From: Ficedula albicollis
Taxonomy: Eukaryota; Chordata; Aves; Passeriformes; Muscicapidae
Direction of reading: 5' to 3'
Assembly: GCF_000247815.1 (NCBI RefSeq)
Contig: NC_021683.1
Coordinates: 12,733,676-12,797,675 of the forward strand
Length of the DNA stretch: 64,000 bases
This document shows, piece after piece, positions 37,601 to 49,600 of the stretch (positions are counted from its first letter, which is position 1; the number at the start of each line of letters is the position of its first letter). The position numbers and the translations under genes are program-made. The notes beneath the pieces were generated by a model. It saw nothing but the letters and a program-made list of their open reading frames with translations, was not told where the DNA came from and did not search any database.

Positions 37601-39020
37601 CCCTGTGCATAAATAATTTAAATTGCACTATGGCCAGGGCTCAGCTTGCACTGGGGGTTCTGTGATAAACCCCTATGTTTCAGCAGTTCATAACTTGGCC
37701 CTAACAGAAAAGCTCAGAAATCTGGAGCCTGAAGTTGGACTGAGAAGGCTGGTTGGTTTCTTTGAAGTGTGAAGAAGAAAACAGCACCCTCTGGAAAACA
37801 CAGAGCTTTGTTGGTGCAGTGATGGTGGGGTCTCTTTTGGCTCCACTTGTACGTCTCTCACATTACAGTGAAAAGAAGATGGCTTTACACCGAATGATGC
37901 AAACAAATTTGTGTTCATGCTAATTCCCACTTATCCCCATTAACAGCAATACTAATGACAGTGGTGTATACTCACCACAAAAATGGGGAATGCTTGCTTG
38001 GAACTTCAGGAATAATTTTCAAAGAGAAGAGTTTAGACCATTTTGCAAATGAACACTTAGTTGTAAGTGTTTCCTGCACTCCTATGGGAGATGAATTTAA
38101 TTTAGTTAAGCTGTTATCTGATAATACCCTTTTCCACAAAAAATTCTGCTTTTTCCTCAAAAAGGAACATTTTTCACCAAAATTGGAACATCTTAAAACA
38201 ATGTTTAAGAGTATGTATATTTATGGTGTAATTATTTCTCACCCCTGGGGCCCACACAAACCTAATGGAAGGAACAGACAATTAGGACACTTGCAGATGT
38301 CAGATAAGACCTAACTTCAAAAATTTTATCAGTTCTGTAAAGGTATGACTGAATTCCCGCCTATCATATCAGTCAGAATTCATTTTGCTCAACATTTTTC
38401 TCACCTGATGTGAACATGCAAACTTTTGGCTGTTTTGCCATTTTTTTCCCTGTCAAATCAGAATACTTTTTACATCATTATTCAGGCAGTAAAATAACTA
38501 TGCTTGTTTAAACAGTTCATCACAATATGATCAGGGTAGAACAATAACCAAACTGAATATATTATCAGACTAAAAACTATAACAGAATTTCCCCAAAGAA
38601 TACACATACTTTGTCTAGTATCTGCTTTTTTTTCTCAATTTGTTGGATCTTGTAATCTATCAGATGATTTTGGTGGCCTGAATTTGAACCCAGAGAAATG
38701 CTGCTGAGTACATTCAACTCTCTTAGTGCCATAAAAGCAATGTTTCTTTGGTACTCTTGAGGAGGCTTTAGCTTTGCAGAATCAGGCTCTCAAGATTTAA
38801 GAAAATAACTATTAGTTTACTAAATTTTTCTGAGTATTTTTTTACCAGACATCAGGGGCAGTTTTTCAATTTATAACGTGAGTTGTATAAATAGCAAATT
38901 TATATACATGACATTCTATAAATATATAGAATCACTTATTTGCCCTCTTCTGTACTAGATAATATTAAGAACTACACAGGTAGCCCTCAAAATATAACCA
39001 TTTCTGACTTAGTCTCCTTC

Positions 39021-39059
39021 AATCATTGTAATAAATCATTGTAATAAATCATTGTTTAT
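39021..39059. repeat. 13-bp tandem repeat, three copies
   Basis: Two exact copies of AATCATTGTAATA are followed by a diverged third (AATCATTGTTTAT). It is a small local duplication within AT-rich DNA. Confidence 0.9.
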
Positions 39060-39732
39060 TGATTTCATTGGCATGCTAGTTGGAGTTTCAAATTGCTCTT
39101 ACAAATCTCCATAGATTAGGCAAGGCTTTATAGAAGCCTCTATGTTGCAGTCAAACTGTATAAGGAAATGGGGTGCACAGTAGCAACTTTTGCAATTTGT
39201 TGAAATGACACAGTCAAGACTTATCATTCCTCTTCCTAGAATTGCCAGTAAGGTACTTCAGGCAAAATTTGGCTTGTGCTTCAGTTGCTTCCTTTGTAAA
39301 ACCATACTGAGCCTTCCCTAGTCTTGTTCATCATGTGTCCATTCCAGTATTAATGGACATCACAGTACTCATGGAGTTTCAGGAGAAATGAGAGTTGTCA
39401 GAGAACATGAATAACCAACAACATGTGACTCCAGCGAGCACTTCCTTCCTTAAAAACCTGCTAAAGCTGCACTCTGCAGAGGGCAAACCTGGTTTTCCAT
39501 GCCAGTCTGTACAGCAATGCTATCTCACTGAGTAACCTCCACTGAAGTTAATGCTGGAGTTTGAATGATGCCACACATTAAGAGTTAACTTACAACAGTA
39601 CTTCAGAGCATTAATGTCTCCTTTATGTCTACATTGATAGATCACAGCAGAGTAGCTCTGCTGCACGGCTCAAAAACAAGCCCAGGAACTTGCTGCTTAA
39701 GCTCTCCATCCCCAAGTTTAGTTTCCTCTTAC

Positions 39733-39909
39733 CCTTTCTTGTAGCAGTTTGCTGGGGTCAGAAACACAAGGAGTGGTTGCTGCTACTTTATAAGGCTTCA
39801 GTTTCCTGGTGGCCCATGATGCTGTGTCACTGCAAGGGTCCTTCAAGGTGCAATGAGGGTTGAGATGCTTTGAGAGATTAAGAAGCCACCTGAAGTACTG
39901 ATGCACTGT
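39733..39909 (-). CDS. Probable coding exon (177 bp), unknown product
   Basis: On the minus strand a strong acceptor (CTGCTCATTTTTTTTATTCAG) ends before 39909. The donor AAAGG|GTAAGA after 39733 is near consensus. The phase-0 frame is open through all 59 codons and ends in phase 0. The peptide starts TVHQYFRWLLNLSKHL, contains WATRKLKPYKVAATTP and ends KLLQER. It has regular hydrophobic spacing with several Trp, Tyr and Cys residues, suggesting a helical domain, but I cannot name the family. It joins in phase to the exon at 40203-40075 across a 165-bp intron, which is the strongest support for a gene in this window. Confidence 0.5.
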
Positions 39910-40074
39910 CTGAATAAAAAAAAATGAGCAGAACTGCTTACACAACTGCAAGGCACTTTCTTGCAGCATCTTCAACAAGTATTTTTACCTTTGTGGGACT
40001 GTTTTTCAAAAAGCTAAGAAAGGTAAAACTAAAATAAATGTTTCATAAATCCCAGACAGCTTTTGGATGTTTAC

Positions 40075-40203
40075 CTCAAGAGTTTGCAGCTTATAATGAA
40101 AGAACAAGGTGTCTAGACAGACAATACACCACATTGATACAGCAGCCCAGTCCTGATGTTCCTCAGCTTGGACTGCATTAGCCACTTCATCATCCTGAGA
40201 CAT
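40075..40203 (-). CDS. Probable coding exon (129 bp), unknown product
   Basis: On the minus strand the acceptor GGTTGTTTGCCAG precedes 40203 and the donor CTTGAG|GTAAAC follows 40075. Only the phase-0 frame is open, for 43 codons. The peptide begins MSQDDEVANAVQAEEHQDW and ends LFFHYKLQTLE. It begins acidic and then becomes hydrophobic (VSMWCIVCLDTLFF), like the start of a helical bundle rather than a signal peptide. The ATG coincides with the acceptor and could be an internal methionine, so this need not be the first coding exon. It continues in frame into the exon at 39909-39733. A weak 33-bp candidate (40524-40492) lies just upstream in matching phase. The gene was not recognised. Confidence 0.47.
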
Positions 40204-43200
40204 CTGGCAAACAACCAATATACCTTTGTCTCCATGCATATAACACCTTGAATAAGATTAAAAGTAAAATTTGCACCTTATAGAGATACATGTAATAGTC
40301 TGCATAATTGCACATGGGTTCTGTTAGGAGGGCATTCTTCTACATGAAACTTCCTTTGCTCCACAGCAGTTTCATACTTGAGTTTGTTTCATACTTTAGA
40401 TTGTTCCCCTAAACGGCACACCACGATATACTGCTAAACATTCTGCTGGATCAGTCATACAATTACACATGTTTGTTCCACATGTGCCTACCAAATATAT
40501 CCAGAGCCTCCATATAGCTTCTTTCTTTAAAGTAAATGGCAAGGAATAGACTCCTTTATTCCTCTCCAAAACTTTAGTCCCACTAGCCAAAAAGAGTTAA
40601 AGTGCATGTGAAAAGCATGGGCAACAAAAAAAGCACAAAGGCTTTTTTGCTGTTTAGCTTTTGTCATTTAAGCTATCAAACAAATAAAAACAGACTGGCT
40701 AGCAGCCAACTTGAATTGTAGCTAAATATATTTCTATTACACTTATTCATTTTAGAAAATGCAAAATAATTGATCAAAAGCAAAAAGCTCCCAGGATTTA
40801 TTTTTAATTTAAAGCTTATATATTAACAGTCTACAACAAGCTACTTCTGCTGTTCTAGGCAGAACAAGTCATCATTTTAATTTGTGCCAATAAATAAGGC
40901 TATTTTTTCTAAATGTGGAAAAAGTTTAAAAACTGATGTGAACAAAACATACCTCTTCTTTTCCAAAAGCAATGATGAGCATTTTGCTTTTCGCTTGAAA
41001 GTATACAAATAGGCAGATATAATTTGACCTACAGAACAATTAATTGTCAACTCTGCCCACTTATTTGCAGGCTATATTCTCAAAACAGTATCATAAGATT
41101 GATTATTCAGCTAGCAAATACACAGGTGAACTGTGTACTTTAAAATTACATTTCATTAACCCAGTGGGGTTTTGAACTGAATGAAATGGCTTCATTTTTC
41201 TTTGCATTGTCGTAGAATATGCACCTAAATTATCAATTATATTTAACCTCCAGCCTAAACAAGAGTAATGTGACTGACAGGAGAGCTGACTTTTAAACCC
41301 AGCCAGATAGAGTGTTTTCTGACAGAGTTTCAGTTGAACAACACACATGCAGACAATTAGCCAGGTTTGAGAGGCTGGCCAAAGCTCGAGAAGAGCTGGA
41401 AACGTGTTCCTTAGTGTTTCTCATTAGAGACTGACAGAGGATTCCTTGGGAGAACGGCTGGTCCACGGCTGCCCTTTCATCTCAGAGACCTGTGCATAAT
41501 GTGCCCCAGATTCTGAGAGTGTGAGCTCGGTGGGGTAAGTGCAGTCTCAAGTGGAAGTTGAGTTTCCCAGTGTGTGATTGTGGGGCAGTGAAGGTGTGTC
41601 CAGCTGGGGTGCAGCTCCTGGTGCTCCACACAGCCCCTGCCTCGCTGCCTCGCCCCCTCTGCACACAAAGAAGGTTACAGCACTTAGTCAGGTTAGTTGG
41701 AGATTTCTAAACTCCCTGACAAGAAATGTGGGCTTGCTCCCCTCACAAAAAAAATCTAAGCCCCAATCCAATCTGATAACATTGCTTCAATTCAGTACAA
41801 TCTTGTTTCTCATCAAGCTCTTCAAGTGCAGCTAAATCTGCACCTCCCTGAGCATTGGAAGGGATTTGCATTTGAAGTACAATGTATATGGAACAATTGA
41901 TATCCTGTTATTTTTCCTAATGCTTTAGCAAGAGTTCAATGTGTGTTAGTCTGTGTGCATTCTCAAACACCTGTGTGGCAGTCAGATAAAACCCAGACAT
42001 TGATAAGATGGTCCAAAAGGAAGCATTAAATGGATAAATACAGTATATCTACCATGACCTGATATGTTGATTTCTTCAGACTTTTCACATACTCTCTTGA
42101 ATTTTGTTGTTAAGCCAGGATTTCTCAGGGAAGCAAACCCAAGTCCAACATCCAATTTCCCTGCAGTCTTTCTAAACCACAAACTAGCACAATTTATAGA
42201 GGAGAATATCTGCTATGACACATTTTCTCAAAGGGAATATTTACTGGAGAATCCATCACTCTAATGACATCTTTTTTAACCTTTATGTTTTAAACATTTT
42301 GTTACAAGTATGTCTATTCATGAATTAGTAGAGCCTGCATTAGTCAGTAGTAGACCACCACATGTGGTTTACTACAGAGGAAGCACCTCAGATCTCATGT
42401 AAAGAGTATGCAAAGTCTGAATCTGTTTTATATATGTGCAAATTATTCCAGAAACAATTTTCTCCCTTTTACAGTAAGCTTTGGCTTCTCAAAGATGCAG
42501 TCTGTAAGCACTTTTGCACATGATGCTGAAGCAGAAAAATATGTGAGATTCTTACTTTCCTTTTGCTCCCATTTAATCTGATGACCCTCATGTACTTAGT
42601 GGCCCCGGAGAAACCCTGAACTATCTTTTATTATTCTCCATGGCCACATTTTACTTCTCAAATATTTACTGCTCAGCTACACCAAATTGCCTTCAATGTT
42701 GCCTCTTGGAGAAGGAATGACCACCAGCCTCTTCAGATTGCACTTCCCAATGCTGCTACACAAATGATATAGTTACCATTCTCCCAGTACTTATTTTCTT
42801 GCAGTTAAAACATCTGGAGCCAGTTACTAACATGAGAATCACAAAAGGAGGAAGTTTCTAGCCTTTGTGGTTATAGAGAAAAGTCACTCATACATACCCT
42901 ACAAGCCCACAAATCAGAAAATAAAGTTGTAGTTTTATTGATTTAAAGTATCATTAATTTTCAGTACATAGGGATGACAATACCATTGGCTGACCCTCTC
43001 ATCTCAGTGTGACCCTGATGCTCCAGCTCGTATAATCGACAGACAACAGGGTGTTTGGTCAGGGGAGGAGCATTTTCCTATGCCAGAGAGGATGCTCAGA
43101 GCAAGGACACTGCTGGCCAGCTTGTGGCCATGCTGGAGCAGGAAAGAGCAGTGCCACCCTATCTCTGAGCAAGTGTGACTTGAACCTGTATGTATTTCCC

Positions 43201-43603
43201 ACTGTAATATACCTATTGTTCCTATTCCCTGAAACAATCACACAAATGTGCAATGATTAACAAATAAAATAGTGGTACAGAAGCAAAATTTATGTTGCTG
43301 TCCAAGATTCACATGGTTTTGGAATTTGCTCAGAGATAAATTATGTTTTTATAACACATGAAAATTTCCAAGTAGTACACAACTATTCATTTGTGAATAA
43401 ATTTTACTTTTTAAAGATACTTATAGATTTACAATTTGGAGTTAAAGATTTCCAAGAATATGTGTTAGAGAAAACTTTTAAGAGACCATAGGCCATTTTG
43501 ATTTATGTGCAAGAATATACCTGATAGAAGAGGAGCTCTTGGAAAGCTTCAGAAACCTTTAATGTGAAGCCCTTGTCTTTCCCATTTTTGAAATCTTACT
43601 CAC

Positions 43604-43661
43604 CTGAGTGAAATAACTGCCAACTGATCCTTTCAATCTGACAGGCTGTAACTTTCTGAGC
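43604..43661 (-). CDS. Candidate internal exon (58 bp or longer)
   Basis: On the minus strand the donor CACTCAG|GTGAGTAAG is essentially ideal. The frame ending there in phase 0 reads LRKLQPVRLKGSVGSYFTQ after an acceptor CCAAGGCAG. The same frame stays open further upstream to about 43745, including NVRQLFLALCDQGR, so the real start may be earlier. The more upstream acceptors lack a pyrimidine tract. The peptide looks protein-like but was not recognised. It could be an upstream exon of the gene represented at 40.2-39.7 kb, but no complete phase chain links them. Confidence 0.28.
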
Positions 43662-46600
43662 CTGCCTTGGTCACAGAGGGCCAAGAAAAGCTGCCTTACA
43701 TTGTCCTTCCCCTCTTGTTCCTCTGTTTCTCAACTTTTTCATCTTTCTTGTGAATTTAGAGAGCTTCCCACTTCTAAACTCTCAAGCTTTCAAAGTGTGA
43801 CACATGAGTTTAACACACCTTGTTAACTTAATATTTCACAGAAAAGACTTTCCTTTGGAAATATTCTAGGTCAGCCTTACCACTGCTATGAGAAGTAATT
43901 TTTCTAAGGTCTTGATACATATAAGTACCAAGTATCATCAAATTGTGAGATCAGAATTAGACACTTTATGGTTTCCCACTGGAAGCTGATAAAAAAAAAA
44001 GTCAGAGGAGCAATTTTTGTCCACTGCCATCAATGAGAATTGTGAAGAGTCACAAAGGAGAAAATATTCCTAAAACAGACATGGAAATAGAGAAGGAAAA
44101 GCATGAAAGGGCTTCCAGTCATGCAGTGGATGTTGCTCCCTTGTGAACACACTCTGACGTTTTATTCTTAACAATGAACAAAAGCTATTTTCTCTAAGGA
44201 AGAGGACAGGAAAAGGCTCAAGCTAAAGCTGGGTCAGGACTGGTTAGCATGGAGCTTCTGTGTCACTGGTTAGAGGAGTTCAAGTCCAGTTAAAAGTCTC
44301 TCTTGCTTGTCCCCAGCCTTTGCTCTCCTTTTGGCGTCTATCTTGTCCCTCCAAAATGCTGCTTGCTGGGTGTCAGTCTTGTATAAATTTCCATGTCCCA
44401 GTCAGCAACCTATCCATTCCAGCTTTTACCCAAACATCCCTTTTCCTTTTCAAACCTCCAGTTGTAAACTGCCCCCCCAAAACCTGGATTATTTAGGAAG
44501 AAACATGAGAATTTAATTTATAAACATTTTTTCCTGCAGTAAATAATAAATGGATCTTGGTTTCTGCCACATTTGAAGTCTCTGCTTTGAATCACTACTA
44601 GCATCACACAACTTTTCATGTATTTTGAGTCTTTGGAGGGGTTACATTTTTATTTTTTTTTCATTAACTTCTTCCTTTCAGACCTAGCGGTTGAAGAGAA
44701 TTAAGGAAACACTTCGCTTTTTCCAGCTGAAGTAAGACACAGATATTTCAAAGACCTGAATTATGCTCACTGTTCCCTAATGCTTTCAGCCAAGAGAAGC
44801 AATTCCAGGCCATTATTGCCTCTGATCTAGCCTGGGGTGGGAGAGCACAAAAATATCCCCCCCTCAGGGCAGAGCATTGGGCTGTGCATTCCCACCCAGG
44901 GGCAGAGCCCACAGCAGCCAGGACTCACACCTCGTGGTGTGGGGCAGAACCAGCCTTGCAGCAGACACAGCAAGCTCTCCACACACCTTTTCAAAGGTGT
45001 TCTGGTGGATCTGGTACCATGAAAGCTTTTTATAAAATGTACTTACTCTTATTCTAAAGAAAAAAAACAAACCTACAAAACCTTGAAAACAATTAGCAAA
45101 ATATTAAAGCTGAACAAATATTTAGAAAGAGTTAAAACAAATGTCTGTATTTTAAAAACATATTTTTTTTTACTCTCAAAGCTGAGATATATCTATCCTT
45201 TAATGAGCCCTACTAAATAATGGAACACTAAAGCCACAGGTAAAGGTAATACAGTCAGAATTCCCAAAAGTGAAAATTAAGCACAGATTAATACTAAGAT
45301 GCAGACTTTGCTGGCTTGATGACTGAACAATATTATTTCAGGAACAGTGTACCATAGAGCTCTCAATTCTTGTATTGTTTATACACTTGACAAGTATGAG
45401 GACAGAAAAACTCAGCTGTTAGCTGGAGAGAAAGCCAGAACTTTCAAAACTAGAGCAATCTGAAGATGTTCAGGATAAGATTTTAAAATAAACAACAGAA
45501 AAAGCAGTTTTTCCAGAAGAATGCTTCCTCCCCCTCTTCCCTGTCCCACTCTCCTCTGCCTCCAGCAGAGCCAGCACCAGATGTTTCAGAAACCACACAC
45601 TGGGCAGATACACAGGATCATCTGTCCCTTTCTCCATAAAGGTCTCATCCGAAGGGAAAAATTTAGACAACTTAGTTCAAAGAGCACACCAGTAGCAGCA
45701 AGTAGCAAGCCTTCAATTTTAAATAGCTCTTACCTTTAGAAATAGAAATTTTAATGGAATAATTTGTAAATTTCAAATCTAGAAAATTGGATCACAACAG
45801 TAGAATAGTCTGTAGGATGTTTTTGTCATAAACACATTAATCTAAAACAGTTCATGAGTATGTAATCTACAAACATGACTAATGAAAACTATTTTCTCAG
45901 TATTGAGATTACTACAAAATTAACACAGAGTCATGGCAGGAAAGTAATATTCTATAGATTTAAGAAAAAAAGTGAAACATTTTTAAACCAAAAGTGAAGG
46001 GTTTCACCCTAACCCAGGAAACTGTTTTTCCTATATGTAAATGCTTTTAAAAATGCAAATTTAATTTCCTCAAATATATGCAATGGTAAATATAAATTCT
46101 GAAAATAAAATATGGGTCTGTTCCAAAATAAGATTAATCTGTTGGTTAAAGAGCTATTTTCTTCTATGTGTAAATGCAACAGACAGTATTTTTTTCTCTG
46201 ACTTTGACTGCTTTTTCATTTCTAAAAGCGGCAATGTAAAGGGTTGCTGGTGACAAGTGCAGGGGTCACAGCAATGCTGGGGAGCAGAGGAGAGCAGTGC
46301 CCAGGATAGCTCTGAGGAGGGCTGGGTAGCTCAGGGGTTTGCAGCCCCTCTGTGACTGCTCAGTGTAAAGCACCTCTTGGGTTGCTTTAAAGCACGCAGA
46401 CAGCCAGTCCTGCCCTGCCTGGCCCAGGATCAAAGGACTGGAAAGGTGGCTCTGTGCCACTGCTCCCCCTGGCTCTGCTCAGCTTCACCAAGGCCAAACT
46501 CAGCACAGCTGAGAATCCATCCCAGCACGTTAATCATGGCTTGGGTGGAATTGCTGTCATACTGAAGTTTTCATTTCCTCCACCTTTTAAAGCCCGACTT

Positions 46601-49600
46601 GTTCAAAGGAAGACAAGATTTCAATTTTGCAATGAAGCATCTCAGATTGGAAATGTCTTTTAGTTTGCAGTTCTAGAAAGTAAGTGAAATTTGTGGAAGT
46701 TGAGCATTTATTACATAGAAAATATTCACTAGTGGAATTATTTCAGATGTCACTTGACAGTAAACACAGCACTGTGGAAGACAAAGTCCTAATCAAGCTG
46801 CTAAAAGCATTTTCATATCAAGAAGAATGTACTGCAGTTAATATCAAATTTGATTTGCCAAAAGTGCAGGAAATTGAGTTAGGTGTTCACTCTGTCTGGT
46901 GCCAGTGGGGCTTCTGGCAGTACAGCCTGGCACCAGAGCCTTGGGGGTTTCTTTGTCCTCTTTTTTTGGCTTCTCCTTCACATGGAGAGGCACAAAGGCA
47001 AAAAGAAATTACAGTCATTTCAATGTGGTTAAACAAAGTCACAAGAAGAATCGTACATTCACAATGAACAAGTGTAGACATGGTATTAGCAAAATTTCTT
47101 ACAGAGAATCAAATGCATTTCACCACAGTAGAGATATTCAAACCCTTACTGCAGTCCAGCTGCCGTATCAAGTTCAAGAGAATTTTAATTAAGTCCTTTT
47201 TAAATGATTATATTTAAATGGCATACAGAGCAGAGACATACAACAGCTCTGGTGCTATCAGAGCCACAACTCCACATATTCTAGAAAACTCAGGACTGAC
47301 TGGAAACAGATGCATATTTATAACATTTATAATTGATATGAACATAGCATTATTTCATTTCAGAAGTTATTCCTAGGAGCTGAAGTCAGGGGATTCTGTC
47401 TCCCATGGACAGGCTGGATTGAGATTACTGTACACACTGGGATGTGAGGGACCAAATATGCATATGAGGTCACAAAGACCAAGGAGACAAATGAAAACTC
47501 CCTGTACAATGGTAAAATATTTTAAACTAGAAAAAGTTTGCTGGATTATGGAAATAGATTCTTTCTAAATACTTTTTTCCCCTTCAAATCCTAGCCATCT
47601 TTAAAAGCCAGGTGACAGCTCTCACAAGAGAAATTTTTTTTCTTCTCTCCTGTGATTTGATTTAGATCTCCTTTCCAGTGACAGACTGCTAGGTTGTGCA
47701 AAGCCCAGAGATGTCTACAGCAGGCAGTCCACTAATGACTCAGAGTTTGTGTAAGATACAGAGAGGTATATACACAGACCCAGGGGAGAGAGAATAGAAG
47801 AAGAAAGAATTAAGCATTCATCACATTCACCCATCAGACAGGCCCCTCAAGCTCGAGTCCTGCTGGGGCAGTGGGAGGCAGAATTATTCCTGCTGGGCTC
47901 CAGGCACCCCCAGTTGGTCAGTGCAGATGTTCTCTTGCCACTCCATTGATAAGTCACTATAAACTGCAGCTATAAAAAAAGTACAACATATGGAAATGTA
48001 GTAGGGTTTTCAGTGCTTTGTTTGAATGGCTTATATTATTCGTCTGCAAAGTTTGAAAACTTTTTTTTAATAGGATACTTCTTTTTTATCTTTTTTACAT
48101 ATCAGGTGCGAAACCGCCTAAAGTCATAGTCACATGTCAAAAGCCTGACACTTACTTTTAATGATTTCCATTTCCATTCCAACCGTCTCATCCACTTAAC
48201 TTCCTCATTGTTTGGCTACTGCTCCAGCATTCACGGCTACATTTTATCAGTGTTCTGTGGCTTTCAGTGGAACAGCTCCACGGTCACTCACCTACTGTAA
48301 CACTATCTGCATTATGTTAAGTGGACTTTATGCCTTCAGCAGCAGTAAAAACAAAGCAGTTAAATTTTCTTTATTTTGGATTATAGTTTTCAAAATAATT
48401 TACCTCGGTTCGAATCACATATAGAACTTCAAAATAGAATATTCCAGTTAATGGATCTTTGCTTTAGCAAAGAATAAGGAATTCTCACAGTGTGGGCATT
48501 TTGAGAAAAATACTTTCATGGCATTCAGCTGAGTAGAACCATCATAATTAATTTAAGTCAACTGTGCCAAAGCAACTTATTATTACTTCATAGGGGATGT
48601 TTGCAATGGAGGATGAGTTATTGACTCAACAGTCCTAACAGAGCTTGACCTGCACTTAGCCCACACTACATACAGCCAAAAAAAAATGAAGTCTCATCCT
48701 GCAGTTCTCACAGTATCTAACCACCTCCAAGGAAAGAGCTTCCCATTCCTCTGTGTTAGTAAAATACAAACTACTAATGAATATCTTGTATTCATTATTA
48801 TAATTAATAATAGTTGTTGGCATCTAGGAGGCTTTCACCAAGACTAGTATCCTACTGCAGTGCTTTAGGAACATCTTAGAACAGGCAGCTGTGCCTTGTG
48901 TGACTTGGTTTACAAACTGACAGACATGGGCAAATGAAATTAGATCCTCCTGCCCAAGTTCACACAGTTGAAACGCAGAGCTCAGGTAGGGAAAGTGATC
49001 ACCACAATGGAATAGGACAAAAAACTATTTCGTGTCGATACTCTTACCCACTCCTGGGAATAAATGTAGCTTCAAGCCTCAAAGCCAAGGAATCTCTTCG
49101 GGGATTTTAATGATGATATGGATTTCTTGCTCCCAGATTTTAAAGTAGGTAAATACAAAATTTATTTTCTTTGCTACAAAGAAAGACAGCTTTCAGCATT
49201 CCTTGAAGTAGGCAGGGGGAAAGTAGATTTAAAAATTCATGTTTGTTTTGTTAAAGGATGTACGAAATCTTCTTTTGGGCCAAAGTATCTTTCAGGTCAT
49301 TAGGACTGTGTGTTTCTGGAGAAAAGTCTGTTTTCTGATGTGTCATACAAAATGTAGATTTGGTCAATATGATTCAGAATAGGGGAAGACACTGCACTAC
49401 TTTAAAGGAATGATGACATTACCATTAAATTATTGTTGTTATATATACAGGTACAGCCAAGAAAAAAGGGCGTGCAAAAACAGAATTAAGAGCAATTGTT
49501 TCTTAGAGACTATTATGAGTTTCAACATCCAGACTAGTGAGCTAGCAAACAAGTTAATTCTTTAGTCACAAGAGCAGATCACTGCCTGGAGACCTGAAAG

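Larger units (their letters stand above)
33331..39732. other. Unassigned single-copy sequence
   Basis: AT-rich noncoding DNA surrounding the minus-strand exon candidate at 34673-34599, with a short tandem repeat at 39021-39059. Other splice-like sites occur, such as a strong plus-strand donor TAG|GTAAGT at about 35942, but without a good acceptor. Confidence 0.4.

Noticed and set aside
46684..47067. 127-codon plus-strand frame
   Set aside because: The first part looks somewhat protein-like, but the frame runs into low-quality sequence and has no splice sites or recognised domain.
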